From the NCBI RefSeq assembly GCF_000512205.2, contig NZ_CP006644.1, positions 4,106,501 to 4,170,500 on the forward strand: 64,000 nt of DNA, written 5' to 3'. Below are positions 31,106-38,964 of this stretch, piece by piece. Position 1 is the first letter of the stretch. Every line of letters begins with the position of its first letter. Source of the DNA: Sphingomonas sanxanigenens DSM 19645 = NX02 (lineage in GTDB: Bacteria; Pseudomonadota; Alphaproteobacteria; Sphingomonadales; Sphingomonadaceae). Below the pieces are notes generated by a model. The model ran no database searches and was not told the DNA's origin. It was given only the letters and a program-made list of their open reading frames with translations. The position numbers and the translations under genes are program-made.

Positions 31106-32182
31106 ATGCCTGTCTCCCCGAACGTCCGCGCGCGCGGCAAGCGTGGCAAGCACAAGGCGGCCAGTGCCGCTTGCCGGCCCGCAGCCGCCCGGACCAGTCC
31201 CGAGCCGAGCCGCGCGAACCTTTATGACGAGGTGACGGCGCGGATCATCACCGAACTTGAGGCGGGGCGCGTGCCGTGGGTGCAGCCTTGGGGGCGTCCC
31301 GGCGGAACCGCGCCCGGACTGCCGCGCAACGCGCTGACCGCGCGCCATTACTCCGGCGTCAATGTGCTGATCCTGTGGGGCGCGGTCATCGAGCATGGCT
31401 ATCCCTCGCAGGGCTGGCTGACCTTCAAACAGGCGCTTGAGGCGGGTGGCTGCGTGCGTAAGGGCGAGCGCGGTACCGCCGTCGTCTACGCCGACCGCTT
31501 CACCCCTGAGGCCGAGAAGGCGCGCGCCATCGAAACCGGCGGCGACGCAAAGACCATTCCCTTCCTCAAGCGTTTTACCGTGTTCAACGTCGCGCAGTGT
31601 GAGGGATTGCGCCCCGGACTTGCGTCTGAACCCGTGCCGCTGCCCGAACGCCAGATCGTGCCGATTGCCGAGGAAGTGATCGCGGCGAGCGGCATCGAGT
31701 TCCGCGTCGGCGGCAACCGCGCCTTTTATGTGCCCGCGCAGGACTATGTGCAGGTGCCCCCGCAGCCGGCCTTTTTCGAGCAGATCAATTATTACCGGAC
31801 CTGCCTGCACGAACTTTGTCACGGCACCGGCCACAAGTCGCGGCTGAACCGGAACCTCGTCAACAGCTTCGGATCGAAGGATTATGCCCGCGAGGAATTG
31901 ATTGCCGAAATGGGTTCGGCCTTTCTCTGCGCGGCCCTTGGCATCGTCCCGACCGTCCGCCACGCCGATTATCTCGGCAACTGGCTGGAGGTGCTGCGCG
32001 AGGATAACCGCGCGATCTTCCGCGCGGCGAGCGCCGCCAGCAAAGCCGCCGAGTGGCTGCTGGCGCGGCATGCCGAAGCCCGAGCCGAGTCTGCCCGAGA
32101 CGACACCAGCGATCGGAGGGCGACGACGCCCAAGGTTCCGGCGATGCGCAGCATCGACGGAATGGCGGAGGAGGGGGCATGA
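31106..32182 (+). CDS. ardC: ArdC-like antirestriction protein
   Basis: 358 residues with a strong AGGAGG upstream. The N-terminal domain (NLYDEVTARIITELEAGRVPWVQPWG ... NALTARHYSGVNVLILWG) is the ssDNA-binding DUF1738 domain. The C-terminal metallopeptidase has LHELCHGTGHKSRLNR at about residue 235 and EELIAEMGSAFLC as the third zinc ligand. ArdC proteins protect entering single-stranded plasmid or ICE DNA from host restriction. Leading-region genes like this are expressed early after transfer. The stop overlaps the DUF2958 gene (ATGA). Confidence 0.92.
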   Translation: MPVSPNVRARGKRGKHKAASAACRPAAARTSPEPSRANLYDEVTARIITELEAGRVPWVQPWGRPGGTAPGLPRNALTARHYSGVNVLILWGAVIEHGYPSQGWLTFKQALEAGGCVRKGERGTAVVYADRFTPEAEKARAIETGGDAKTIPFLKRFTVFNVAQCEGLRPGLASEPVPLPERQIVPIAEEVIAASGIEFRVGGNRAFYVPAQDYVQVPPQPAFFEQINYYRTCLHELCHGTGHKSRLNRNLVNSFGSKDYAREELIAEMGSAFLCAALGIVPTVRHADYLGNWLEVLREDNRAIFRAASAASKAAEWLLARHAEARAESARDDTSDRRATTPKVPAMRSIDGMAEEGA

Positions 32183-32595
32183 TCCTGCTCACCCCCGAGC
32201 TCCACGCGGCACTGCGCGTGAACGCCGACCGCTCCGCCGCAAGCGATCATGATCCCGTGCCGGTGGTCAAATTCTTCTCGCCCATGGGCGCGGCGACGTG
32301 GCTCGCGACCGAGCTTTACGTCGACGGCGACACGCTGTTCGGATTGGCGGACCTTGGGTTCGGCTGTCCCGAGCTTGGCTGTTTCAGCCTGTCCGAACTG
32401 GCGAGCATGCGGCTGCCCTTCGGCTTGCGAATAGAGCGCGATATCGGCTTTTCGACCACCGTCAGCCTGTCAGTCTGGGCCGACACCGCGCGCCGGGCCG
32501 GTTCGATCAGCCAAGCCCAATCCATCATCTGGCGCATCGAGTCCGCGCCGGTCCCCGAGCTTCCGACCGATCCCGAAGGCGGGAACGGCGGATGA
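32179..32595 (+). CDS. DUF2958 protein
   Basis: 138 residues from the ATG at 32179, overlapping the ardC stop. The sequence LLTPELHAALRVNA ... DHDPVPVVKFFSPMGAATWLATELYVDGDTLFGLADLGFGCPELGCFSLSEL is typical of DUF2958, which is regularly found next to ardC and ParB in alphaproteobacterial ICEs. Molecular role unknown. The conserved GLADLG-x-GCPELG-x-FSL segment and its linkage are the evidence. Confidence 0.88.
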   Translation: MILLTPELHAALRVNADRSAASDHDPVPVVKFFSPMGAATWLATELYVDGDTLFGLADLGFGCPELGCFSLSELASMRLPFGLRIERDIGFSTTVSLSVWADTARRAGSISQAQSIIWRIESAPVPELPTDPEGGNGG

Positions 32596-32677
32596 CGCGC
32601 GGCGCGTAACGCCGCTTCGTAAGCCGGTCCGCCCACCCGGAAAGATCGACGGACCGGCACTCACAAGGAGAAGACCC

Positions 32678-34573
32678 ATGAAACTCGATTTTATCCCGCT
32701 CGACAAGCTGGTCGTGAGCAAGGCCAACATGCGTTACGGCAAAAAGGCCCCGGACGTGTCCGATATCCTGCCGACCGTCCGCAGCCGTGGCGTCATCCAG
32801 CCGGTCATCGTTCGCCCGAACTGCGCGCCCGATGGCTATGAGATCGTCGCCGGAAGCCGCCGCTTCCACGCCGCGAAGATCGTCGCCGCGGAACGGCGCG
32901 CGGCGGGCGACACGACACCCGAGCCCCAAGACTCCATGCTTCCGTGCGCGATCCTCGATGAGGGCGACGATGCCGCCGCCATCGAGGCGTCGATGATCGA
33001 GAACATGGCGCGGCTCGACCCCGACGAAGTGGCGCAATGGGAGAATTTTACCCGCCTCGTCCGCGAGGGCCGCAAGGTTGAGGACATCGCCGCGACCTTT
33101 GGATTGCCCGACCTCACCGTCAAGCGGGTGCTGGCGCTCGGCAATCTGCTCCCCGCGATCCGCGACCTTTACCGCAAGGAACGGATCGACGCGGCGACCG
33201 TGCGTCATCTGACGATGGCGTCCAAGAGCCAGCAAAAGGCATGGCTGGTGCTGGCCGACGACGAAAATGCCTATCTGCCGACCGGCCATCAGTTGAAATC
33301 ATGGCTGTTCGGCGGGCAGTCGATCCCGGTGAAACATGCGCTGTTCGACGTGGAGGCGAGCGGGCTTGCGACCATCGCCGACCTGTTCGGCGAGGACCGT
33401 TATGTCGCCGATGCCGATGCCTTCTGGACGGCGCAGAATGCCGCAATCGAGGCGCGCCGCGCGGCCTATGTCGAACAGGGCTGGGCCGACGCGATCATCG
33501 TGCCGCCGTCCGATCATTTCTCGACATGGGAATATGAGAAGGCGGGCAAGCGCAAGGGCGGGCGCGTCTATATCGACGTGCGCGCCACCGGCGAGGTGAT
33601 CGTCCATGAAGGCTATGTCTCCGGCAAGGAAGCCCGCCGGATCGCCAAGGCCGAGGGGTCGGAGAACGGGACCGGCCAGAAGGTGGCGCGGCCCGAGGTG
33701 ACATCGACCATGCAGACCTATGTCGATCTGCATCGCCATGCCGCCGTCCGCGCCGCGCTGACCGGCCATCCGGCCATCGCGCTACGCTTGATGGTGGCCC
33801 ATGCCATCGGCGGTTCGCACCTCTGGCGCGTCACGCCCGAGCCGCAATCCACCCGCAACGACGCCGTGCGGGACAGCCTCGACAACAGCCAAGCCGAAGC
33901 GGATTTCGACGAGCGCCGGCGCGCGGTGCTGGCGGTTCTCGGCTTCTCTGCCGAGGAACCGGCCGTGACCGGGGGTAATGGCGACGACTATGGCGTCGTC
34001 GGCATCTTCCATCGGCTGCTCGACCTTCCCGATGCGGTCGTTATGGAGGTGATCGCCATCGTCATGGGCGAAACGCTGGCGTCAGGCAGCGCCGCCGTCG
34101 AGGCGGTGGGCATGGAGATCGGCGTCGATATGGCTCGCTGCTGGCAGGTCGACGACGCCTTTTTCTCGGCTGTCCGCGACCGGGAAGTGCTGACCCGGAT
34201 CGTCGCCGAGGTGGCGGGCGAAACCGTCGCCAGCGCCAATGCTGGCGAGAAGACCAAGACCCTGAAACGCATCGTCCGCGACCATCTCGACGGCACCAAC
34301 GGACGCGACCGGCGCGAGAATTGGGTCCCGCGCTGGATGGCGTTCCCGCCCTCCGCCTATACGGCACGCGGCGGCGTCGGCACGGTTGCGGCCCATGCCA
34401 AGGCGCAGGCCGCGCGCCAAATCGAGCGGCTCCGCCCAAGCGACGACGAGCCGGACCCGAGCGCGCCGGGCGGAGCCGCTCGAGGCTCCGGCGATGCGAT
34501 TGCATCGCCGGAAAGCGGCGGAGGGGCTGTCATGGCCCTGCCGGACGACGAGGCCGACCGCCTTGCTGCTTGA
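32678..34573 (+). CDS. parB: ParB-like protein (ICE type)
   Basis: 631 residues with AAGGAG upstream. The N-terminal ParB/Srx domain is clear: LDKLVVSKANMRYGKK, SRGVIQPVIVRPN, YEIVAGSRRFHAAK, EASMIENMARLDPDEVAQWENFTRLVREG and an HTH (VEDIAATFGLPDLTVKRVLALGNLLPAIRDLY). The remaining 400 residues are typical of large ParB-like proteins of ICEs and plasmids and have no assigned role. Without a neighbouring parA it may act in element regulation or maintenance as a CTP-dependent DNA clamp, or as a nuclease; that is inference. Two hairpins follow the stop. Confidence 0.88.
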   Translation: MKLDFIPLDKLVVSKANMRYGKKAPDVSDILPTVRSRGVIQPVIVRPNCAPDGYEIVAGSRRFHAAKIVAAERRAAGDTTPEPQDSMLPCAILDEGDDAAAIEASMIENMARLDPDEVAQWENFTRLVREGRKVEDIAATFGLPDLTVKRVLALGNLLPAIRDLYRKERIDAATVRHLTMASKSQQKAWLVLADDENAYLPTGHQLKSWLFGGQSIPVKHALFDVEASGLATIADLFGEDRYVADADAFWTAQNAAIEARRAAYVEQGWADAIIVPPSDHFSTWEYEKAGKRKGGRVYIDVRATGEVIVHEGYVSGKEARRIAKAEGSENGTGQKVARPEVTSTMQTYVDLHRHAAVRAALTGHPAIALRLMVAHAIGGSHLWRVTPEPQSTRNDAVRDSLDNSQAEADFDERRRAVLAVLGFSAEEPAVTGGNGDDYGVVGIFHRLLDLPDAVVMEVIAIVMGETLASGSAAVEAVGMEIGVDMARCWQVDDAFFSAVRDREVLTRIVAEVAGETVASANAGEKTKTLKRIVRDHLDGTNGRDRRENWVPRWMAFPPSAYTARGGVGTVAAHAKAQAARQIERLRPSDDEPDPSAPGGAARGSGDAIASPESGGGAVMALPDDEADRLAA

Positions 34574-34582
34574 TCGATGAAA

Positions 34583-34672
34583 GCCGGGCGGCATCATGCC
34601 GCCCGGCCGATGTGCGCCCGAACCTTCAAATCCGACCGCGCGCCCTCGCCCTGACGGGCTCGGGCGCGCGGT
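34583..34672 (+). terminator. Two hairpins after parB
   Basis: A perfect 11-bp stem with a TCA loop (GCCGGGCGGCA 34583-34593, TGCCGCCCGGC 34597-34607) is followed by a second 11-bp stem (ACCGCGCGCCC 34635-34645, GGGCGCGCGGT 34662-34672) that ends in ATTGTTTG. The second is a reasonable rho-independent terminator. Confidence 0.65.
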
Positions 34673-34731
34673 ATTGTTTGTGGTTGCCACCATGCACGCT
34701 CCGGCCCACGGAAGGCAAAAAGGAAGCTGCG

Positions 34732-34941
34732 ATGACGGTACTTGATGATGTCGAACGGTTTGTTTCGCGGCTCTCGCCCGAGCCGGTCTGCGACGACTGC
34801 ATCACCCAAAAACTGGGGCTGTCCGTCCGCCAGCATGCCAATCACAAGACGCGCGAGCTTGCCGGATCGAACGGTTTCGAGCGGCGCAAGGATCCCTGCA
34901 GCCTGTGCGGCGTCACCAAGCTGGTGATTCGCCGACACTGA
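34732..34941 (+). CDS. Small conserved ICE protein with CxxC pairs
   Basis: 69 residues from the ATG at 34732. It contains CDDCITQKLGLSVRQHANHKTRELA and later CSLCG, two Cys-x2-Cys pairs flanking a helix-turn-helix-like segment, so it may be a small zinc-binding DNA-binding protein. The product occurs in related elements between parB and DUF736, but has no assigned function. It lies antisense to the 3' end of the thermonuclease remnant. Confidence 0.62.
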   Translation: MTVLDDVERFVSRLSPEPVCDDCITQKLGLSVRQHANHKTRELAGSNGFERRKDPCSLCGVTKLVIRRH

Positions 34942-34954
34942 TCCATCCGTCCGC

Positions 34955-35368
34955 CGAACGCAACGCCGGGCGCGAGCGCACCAATCCGGCTTGCGCTGCG
35001 AGCGTGGCCACCAGCGCGCCGCACCGGTTGCCGCCAGGACGGAAGCGACATCGCGACCGGCCAGCCTCGCCCGCGAGACCGTGCGGTTATGGCTGCGCCC
35101 GGCCCGAATGACGGTGACGGTCCGGCCATCGAACAGCGTCCGGGCACGCGCGGTCGCGGACCGTCCCAGTGTGATCTCGGTCCTGCATCTCGCCTGTCCC
35201 GCATGTGTTTCCGGCACGTCGATCCCGGCGATGCGAGCGCCAAGCCGCTCTCCAGGCGGAAGGTATCCCCATCGACAACATCGCCGACGCACCCCTGACC
35301 CGGCGGCGCTGCGGCAATCAGCAGGGTGCGGCGCAGCCGGTCAGCAGGCAGAGGGCGATCATCAACAT
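34955..35368 (-). pseudogene. Thermonuclease (SNase-family) remnant with frameshifts
   Basis: Three reading frames on the minus strand together give one micrococcal-nuclease-like protein. MLMIALCLLTGCAAP (from 35368) looks like a lipoprotein or export signal. A second frame gives GCVGDVVDGDTFRLE. A third gives RLGARIAGIDVPETHAGQARC ... EITLGRSATARARTLFDGRTVTVI ... RARLAGRDVASVLAATGAARWWPRSQRKPDWCA. The SNase signatures VDGDT, R-x-AGID-x-PE and the later Arg are recognisable. At least one shift, near 35258, is required. The C-terminal end is not fixed. Thermonuclease genes are common in this ICE type, so this one appears inactivated. Confidence 0.62.
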
Positions 35369-35638
35369 GTCGCTGGCCTCTATCGCCTTTCGCACCCGGA
35401 CCCGATCCCTGCCCGTCGTCACCTGCCACGCCGACGGCGACTTTGGCGGTGTCGGCGTGTGTGCTTTGGGTCGCCGATCCGATAGCGGGGTGGTGCGTCC
35501 GCGCTGTCCTTGCCTGATCCCTCGCGCGGGATGCACCGGCGGCATGGTCGTGGTCGTTGCTGCCGTGTCCCGCACCGTTTCCGGCTCCTCGGGCGCATGA
35601 CCTGGGACGGCCGCAGTCCCGCGAAACCATCGCCGTGC

Positions 35639-35733
35639 GGCTTATTTCCCCGCCCGCGCCCACCCCACGCGGCATGCCGCGTGGGGACCCCGAGCTTGCG
35701 GGCTCCTCGCGGTCGCTGCGCTTCAAATAAGCC
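35639..35733. repeat. Nested inverted repeats around a perfect 24-bp palindrome
   Basis: CCCCACGCGGCA followed directly by its reverse complement forms a perfect palindrome at 35663-35686. It is framed by GGCTTATTT (35639-35647) and AAATAAGCC (35725-35733), a second inverted repeat 95 bp across. The structure lies in the otherwise empty 484 bases before the DUF736 gene. It could be an operator, a ParB-type centromere, part of oriT or a replication site. No other gene was found in 35369-35852. Confidence 0.6.
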
Positions 35734-35852
35734 CTCCGGCTCCGGTCCTCCGCTCTCGCTCCGGCCTGCCGGTTCGCAGGCCCGCTGTGACCGTCCCTCC
35801 GGTCCGCCCATCGCCCGGAAACGGTTCGGGGCGACTTTTCAGGAGACGAACA

Positions 35853-36173
35853 ATGCCAGCAATCGGATATGTCACCCGCGACGGAAACGGCTTCAAGGGC
35901 CAGCTCAAGACGCTCTCGATCCGCACCGACATCGAGATCATTCCCAACACCGGCAAGTCCGGCGACACCCAGCCCGATTACCGTGTGTCGGCGGCCGGCG
36001 TCGAGGTCGGGGCCGGATGGATCCGGCGCGGCGAAATGAGCGGCAAGGACTATGTGTCGCTATCGCTCGCCGCGCCCGAATTCGGCCCGCGCCGGCTCTA
36101 CGCCAATCTCGGCCGCGCCGCCGGGCAGGACGACGACCACGCCTTCGCGATCATCTGGAACCCGGCCGATTGA
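35853..36173 (+). CDS. DUF736 protein
   Basis: 106 residues from the ATG at 35853, with CAGGAG upstream. The sequence AIGYVTRDGNGFKGQLKTLSIRTDIEIIPN ... PDYRVSAAGVEVGAGWIRRGEMSGKDYVSLSLAAPEFGPRRLYANLG is a standard DUF736 protein. The family is a hallmark of conjugative plasmids and ICEs of Alpha- and Gammaproteobacteria, and is probably DNA-binding or single-strand-related, but is uncharacterised. A perfect hairpin follows its stop. Confidence 0.92.
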   Translation: MPAIGYVTRDGNGFKGQLKTLSIRTDIEIIPNTGKSGDTQPDYRVSAAGVEVGAGWIRRGEMSGKDYVSLSLAAPEFGPRRLYANLGRAAGQDDDHAFAIIWNPAD

Positions 36174-36180
36174 GCGGACC

Positions 36181-36207
36181 GCCCCGCGCCCGCCAAGGGC
36201 GCGGGGC
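36181..36207 (+). terminator. Hairpin after DUF736, duplicated downstream
   Basis: Perfect 11-bp stem (GCCCCGCGCCC 36181-36191, GGGCGCGGGGC 36197-36207), loop GCCAA, 7 bases after the DUF736 stop. A near copy (GCCCCGCG ... CGCGGGGC, 36373-36399) lies 192 bases further on. Confidence 0.55.
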
Positions 36208-36372
36208 ATGAAGCGGTGCGCCGGATTTGCCATAGCTCGCGAGGGACTCTGCAGGCGGGGGCGTCTGCACCGTCCGCTTTCCGTCGCACGGACGAAAGCC
36301 CGTGCCACCCGGTTCAACCCACACCGCTTCATTCGAGATCATGCCTCAGGAGCCCGGCCGACTGAACCCGGC

Positions 36373-36399
36373 GCCCCGCGTCCCGCAAGGGCGCGGGGC
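36373..36399. repeat. Near copy of the DUF736 hairpin
   Basis: The 27-base element differs from 36181-36207 only in the loop side of the stem and can form the same GC-rich hairpin. The two copies frame a short non-coding segment with no convincing gene. Confidence 0.5.
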
Positions 36400-36533
36400 A
36401 TCGCCACCGGCCCGAAACGAGGGGGGTCGGAATCGCATGGTTCGATTTGCGACCCTGCCGAAGACGGCCGGATCGATCCAATCCGCGCTCATCAGCCGGC
36501 GCAAGATGCACCGGCGCGGATGGACCCGGAATC

Positions 36534-36758
36534 ATGGACGACACCGCCGAACGCGCGCAGGCCGCGCGCGAGACCTGCCCCTTCCTCACCGCCAAGCAGG
36601 CGGCCTTTCATCTCGGCCTCGCCTACTCGACGCTGAAGCGCCTGCGCCAAGCGGGAAGGGGGCCGAAATGCCGCCTGCATGGCCGCACCTGGCGCTATCA
36701 TATCGACGATATCGAAGCGTGGTCGGCAGCCCGCGCGCGGGGAGGCGACCGTGGTTGA
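36534..36758 (+). CDS. AlpA/MerR-like helix-turn-helix protein
   Basis: 74 residues from the ATG at 36534. The sequence CPFLTAKQAAFHLGLAYSTLKRLRQAGRGPKCRLHGRTWRYHIDDIEAWSAAR in parts is the HTH_17 fold: a winged helix with an ARG-rich wing and a final alpha helix. Such proteins act as excisionases or transfer regulators in ICEs and prophages. The stop overlaps the traF gene start region (GTGGTTGA), so it is probably co-expressed with the transfer genes. Confidence 0.85.
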   Translation: MDDTAERAQAARETCPFLTAKQAAFHLGLAYSTLKRLRQAGRGPKCRLHGRTWRYHIDDIEAWSAARARGGDRG

Positions 36759-37323
36759 GCGCCGCGACCTGCCGCTTTTCGCCTGGGGCAACGCGCTGCG
36801 CGCCGCCCGCGCACGCCGCACAAGACTGCGCCGCCGCGCCGCGCTGCTGGGCGCCGGCATCGCCTGCCTCGGCCTCACGATCGCGCTGCCACCTCTGCCC
36901 CGGCTGGTCTGGAACGCCAGTGCCAGCGCGCCGATCGGCCTCTATGCCGTGTCGCCCGGCGCGGCGCTCGAACGCGGCGACATGGTGATCGCCTGGCCGC
37001 CGGTCGAGGCACGGCACCTGGCCGCGCGCCGTCGCTATCTGCCAAGCAACGTGCCGCTGGTGAAGCGCGTCGCCGGTATTGCCGGAGACACGATCTGCGC
37101 GGCGGATCGCATGGTGACGGTGAACGGCCGACCGGTTGCGGTGCGCCGCGCCGTCGATGCGGCGGGCCGTCCGCTGCCAGCCTGGCAGGGATGCGTCCGG
37201 CTCGGACCGGGCATGGTCTTCCTGCTCATGGCCGAGACCCCGGACTCGTTCGACGGCCGCTATTTCGGGCCGACGCTGGCGCAGCATGTCATCGGCAAGG
37301 CGACCCCGCTGTGGCTGCGCTGA
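36751..37323 (+). CDS. traF: TraF-like signal peptidase (S26)
   Basis: 190 residues from a GTG at 36751 with GGGGAGG upstream, overlapping the HTH gene by eight bases. One membrane span is seen (about residues 30-50, ALLGAGIACLGLTIALPPL). The catalytic Ser lies in NASASAPIGLYAVSPG and the Lys in NVPLVKRVAGIAGDTIC. Further family blocks are VNGRPVAVRRAVD and FDGRYFGPTLAQHVIGKATPLW. In RP4, TraF processes and cyclises the pilin TrbC; the pilin here is at 60009. Its end overlaps the transglycosylase by 13 bases. Confidence 0.88.
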   Translation: MVERRDLPLFAWGNALRAARARRTRLRRRAALLGAGIACLGLTIALPPLPRLVWNASASAPIGLYAVSPGAALERGDMVIAWPPVEARHLAARRRYLPSNVPLVKRVAGIAGDTICAADRMVTVNGRPVAVRRAVDAAGRPLPAWQGCVRLGPGMVFLLMAETPDSFDGRYFGPTLAQHVIGKATPLWLR

Positions 37324-37940
37324 GGGTTTTCGCGGTTACCGTCGCGCTGCTTGCGGCAACACCCGCCGCCGCCGATCCACGCAGAACCGATCCGGTATCC
37401 CGCTGGCACGCCGAGATCGCCGAGGCGTCCGCCCGGTTCGGCGTACCGGGCGCCTGGATCGAGCGAGTAATGCGCGCCGAAAGCGGTGGTCATACCATGC
37501 TTGACGGGCGACCGATCACCAGCCGAGCAGGCGCGATGGGCCTGATGCAATTGATGCCGGCGACCTGGGCGGCGATGCGCGCGGCGCACGGGCTAGGCGG
37601 CAATCCGCATGATCCGCACGACAATATTCTCGCAGGCACGGCCTATCTGCGCGCGATGTATGACCGCTTCGGCTATCCCGGATTGTTCGCCGCCTATAAT
37701 GCCGGCCCCGGCCGTTATGCCGCCCATCTCGCATCAGGCCGCGCGCTGCCGACCGAGACGCGCGCCTATCTCGCGCAGGTGTCGGGCACGCCTTCGGGTC
37801 CATTGCAATCCCTTCCCCAGCGGTCGCCACCAGCATTGTTCGTCGCGCTTCGGACCAGCAACGTATCCGCCGATCCATCGCCATCGCGCGCGCCGGATGA
37901 ACCGCCCGATGCCCTGTTCGCGGTTCGCGCCCCCCGCTGA
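37311..37940 (+). CDS. Lytic transglycosylase for the transfer apparatus
   Basis: 209 residues from a GTG at 37311 inside the end of traF. After a signal peptide (LRVFAVTVALLAATPAAA) comes the SLT domain: the catalytic Glu in WIERVMRAESGGH, AGAMGLMQLMPATW, NPHDPHDNILAGTAYLRAMYDRF and FAAYNAGPGRY. It opens local gaps in peptidoglycan for type IV secretion, as VirB1 does. The C-terminal 60 residues are Pro/Ser-rich and probably disordered. The traF-slt coupling is typical of this ICE class. Confidence 0.88.
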   Translation: MAALRVFAVTVALLAATPAAADPRRTDPVSRWHAEIAEASARFGVPGAWIERVMRAESGGHTMLDGRPITSRAGAMGLMQLMPATWAAMRAAHGLGGNPHDPHDNILAGTAYLRAMYDRFGYPGLFAAYNAGPGRYAAHLASGRALPTETRAYLAQVSGTPSGPLQSLPQRSPPALFVALRTSNVSADPSPSRAPDEPPDALFAVRAPR

Positions 37941-38262
37941 TCCAGCATATCCGGTAGCCGCAAACGGGACCGGCTGAGAGGGCAGGGCGCGACGGCACAG
38001 GTTGGAGGGGCTCGTCTCGGCAAGGCCCAGCATGACGGGCGCCGAAGCGGCTGTGCAAGGCCGGCGGTCCCTCCAATTTTGCCGCGAACCGGAGCCTGCT
38101 CACGCAGGCGAGTCTGTTTGTTTTCAGCGCAACAAAATCGGTTCCTCCGCCGCCGCTGCGCGGCGCTTCCGGCTTCGCCTCCAGCGGCCCTGACAGCCGC
38201 TCCGCCACCCGTCTTCGGAGGTCTGTCCTCAATGAGGAGGATTTCAAGCGAAGGAGGCGATC
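37941..38262. other. Intergenic region before the gene at 38263
   Basis: No gene found in these 322 bases. AGGAGG shortly before 38263 is the ribosome site of the next gene. The stretch around 38110-38140 is less GC-rich and may hold a promoter (GTTTGTTTTCAG ... CAACAAAA), without a clear consensus. Confidence 0.3.
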
Positions 38263-38622
38263 ATGACCATGTTTCAGTCCATCGGTGCGGCGTCGGACCG
38301 CGTGGTGGCGACGCTCGTGGCGGGGCTCGAAATCGAGTTCGGACGGGGCGCTGGCGAGGCGCTGGCGCAGCGGTTCCTGGAGGCCGAGGAGAGTGATTTC
38401 CTCTGGGATGCGAGGGCGTCGGAGCGTTGGCTCGGGGCGTATCAAGCACGAGACGAAGAGGATTTCGAACTCGATCGGGTGGCGATTATCGGGCGGCTGG
38501 ATGGTCGCTGGTTCGTCGCGGTGAGCATCGTCGATGGCGATGGCAACCCGCATGGATTGATGGGGCGGCGCAGCTTCAGGAGCGAACGCCAGGCACGCGA
38601 AGCGTTTGCGGCGACGCATTGA
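38263..38622 (+). CDS. Conserved ICE protein, unknown function
   Basis: 119 residues from an ATG with AAGGAGG upstream. The sequence EIEFGRGAGEALAQRFLEAEESDFLWDARASERWLGAYQA ... LDRVAIIGRLDGRWFVAVSIVDGDGNPHGLMGRRSFRSERQAREAFA looks like a compact acidic domain with a beta-rich second half. Its place between the transglycosylase and relaxase genes and a good terminator afterwards support a real, separately transcribed gene. No function can be assigned. Confidence 0.7.
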   Translation: MTMFQSIGAASDRVVATLVAGLEIEFGRGAGEALAQRFLEAEESDFLWDARASERWLGAYQARDEEDFELDRVAIIGRLDGRWFVAVSIVDGDGNPHGLMGRRSFRSERQAREAFAATH

Positions 38623-38638
38623 TCGGGGCACCGGAAAC

Positions 38639-38684
38639 GCCGGGACAGGGTGCCGGACAGGCATCGTGTCCCGGCTTCTTTTTG
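38639..38684 (+). terminator. Terminator after the gene at 38263-38622
   Basis: Perfect 9-bp stem GCCGGGACA (38639-38647) with TGTCCCGGC (38667-38675), followed by TTCTTTTTG. The loop itself contains a second small stem. The 280 bases from here to the relaxase start contain no gene; this is where oriT might be expected, but I found no convincing nic-like sequence. Confidence 0.7.
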
Positions 38685-38964
38685 CCTCGGCTCGGGCGAA
38701 ATGGACGGGCAACAGGATAGCGGAAATAGGCGGCAGGAGCGGTTCAGACGGGAGGGCGGCGTAAGGCAAGATAAAGCTATGGCACTGGCGTTTCATAAGC
38801 CTTTGTCTGCACATCGTTTTTTGGACCCGTGACCGGCACCGGCCTCCCGGCACCAGTGCCGTCCCGTCCGCATAGGGCGGCATTCCGCCATGTTCGCCGG
38901 CACCGGTTTTCAGGGGGACCGCTGGGCTTCATGCTTGCCATTCCACGCCCCCGGAATCAGGATA

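Noticed and set aside
37516-38883. 455-codon minus-strand frame opposite the transglycosylase and the gene at 38263
   Set aside because: Low-complexity Arg/Pro-rich translation and complete overlap with well-supported genes.
38685-38964. oriT next to the relaxase gene
   Set aside because: Expected position, but no inverted repeat plus nic-like sequence stood out; a functional test would be required.
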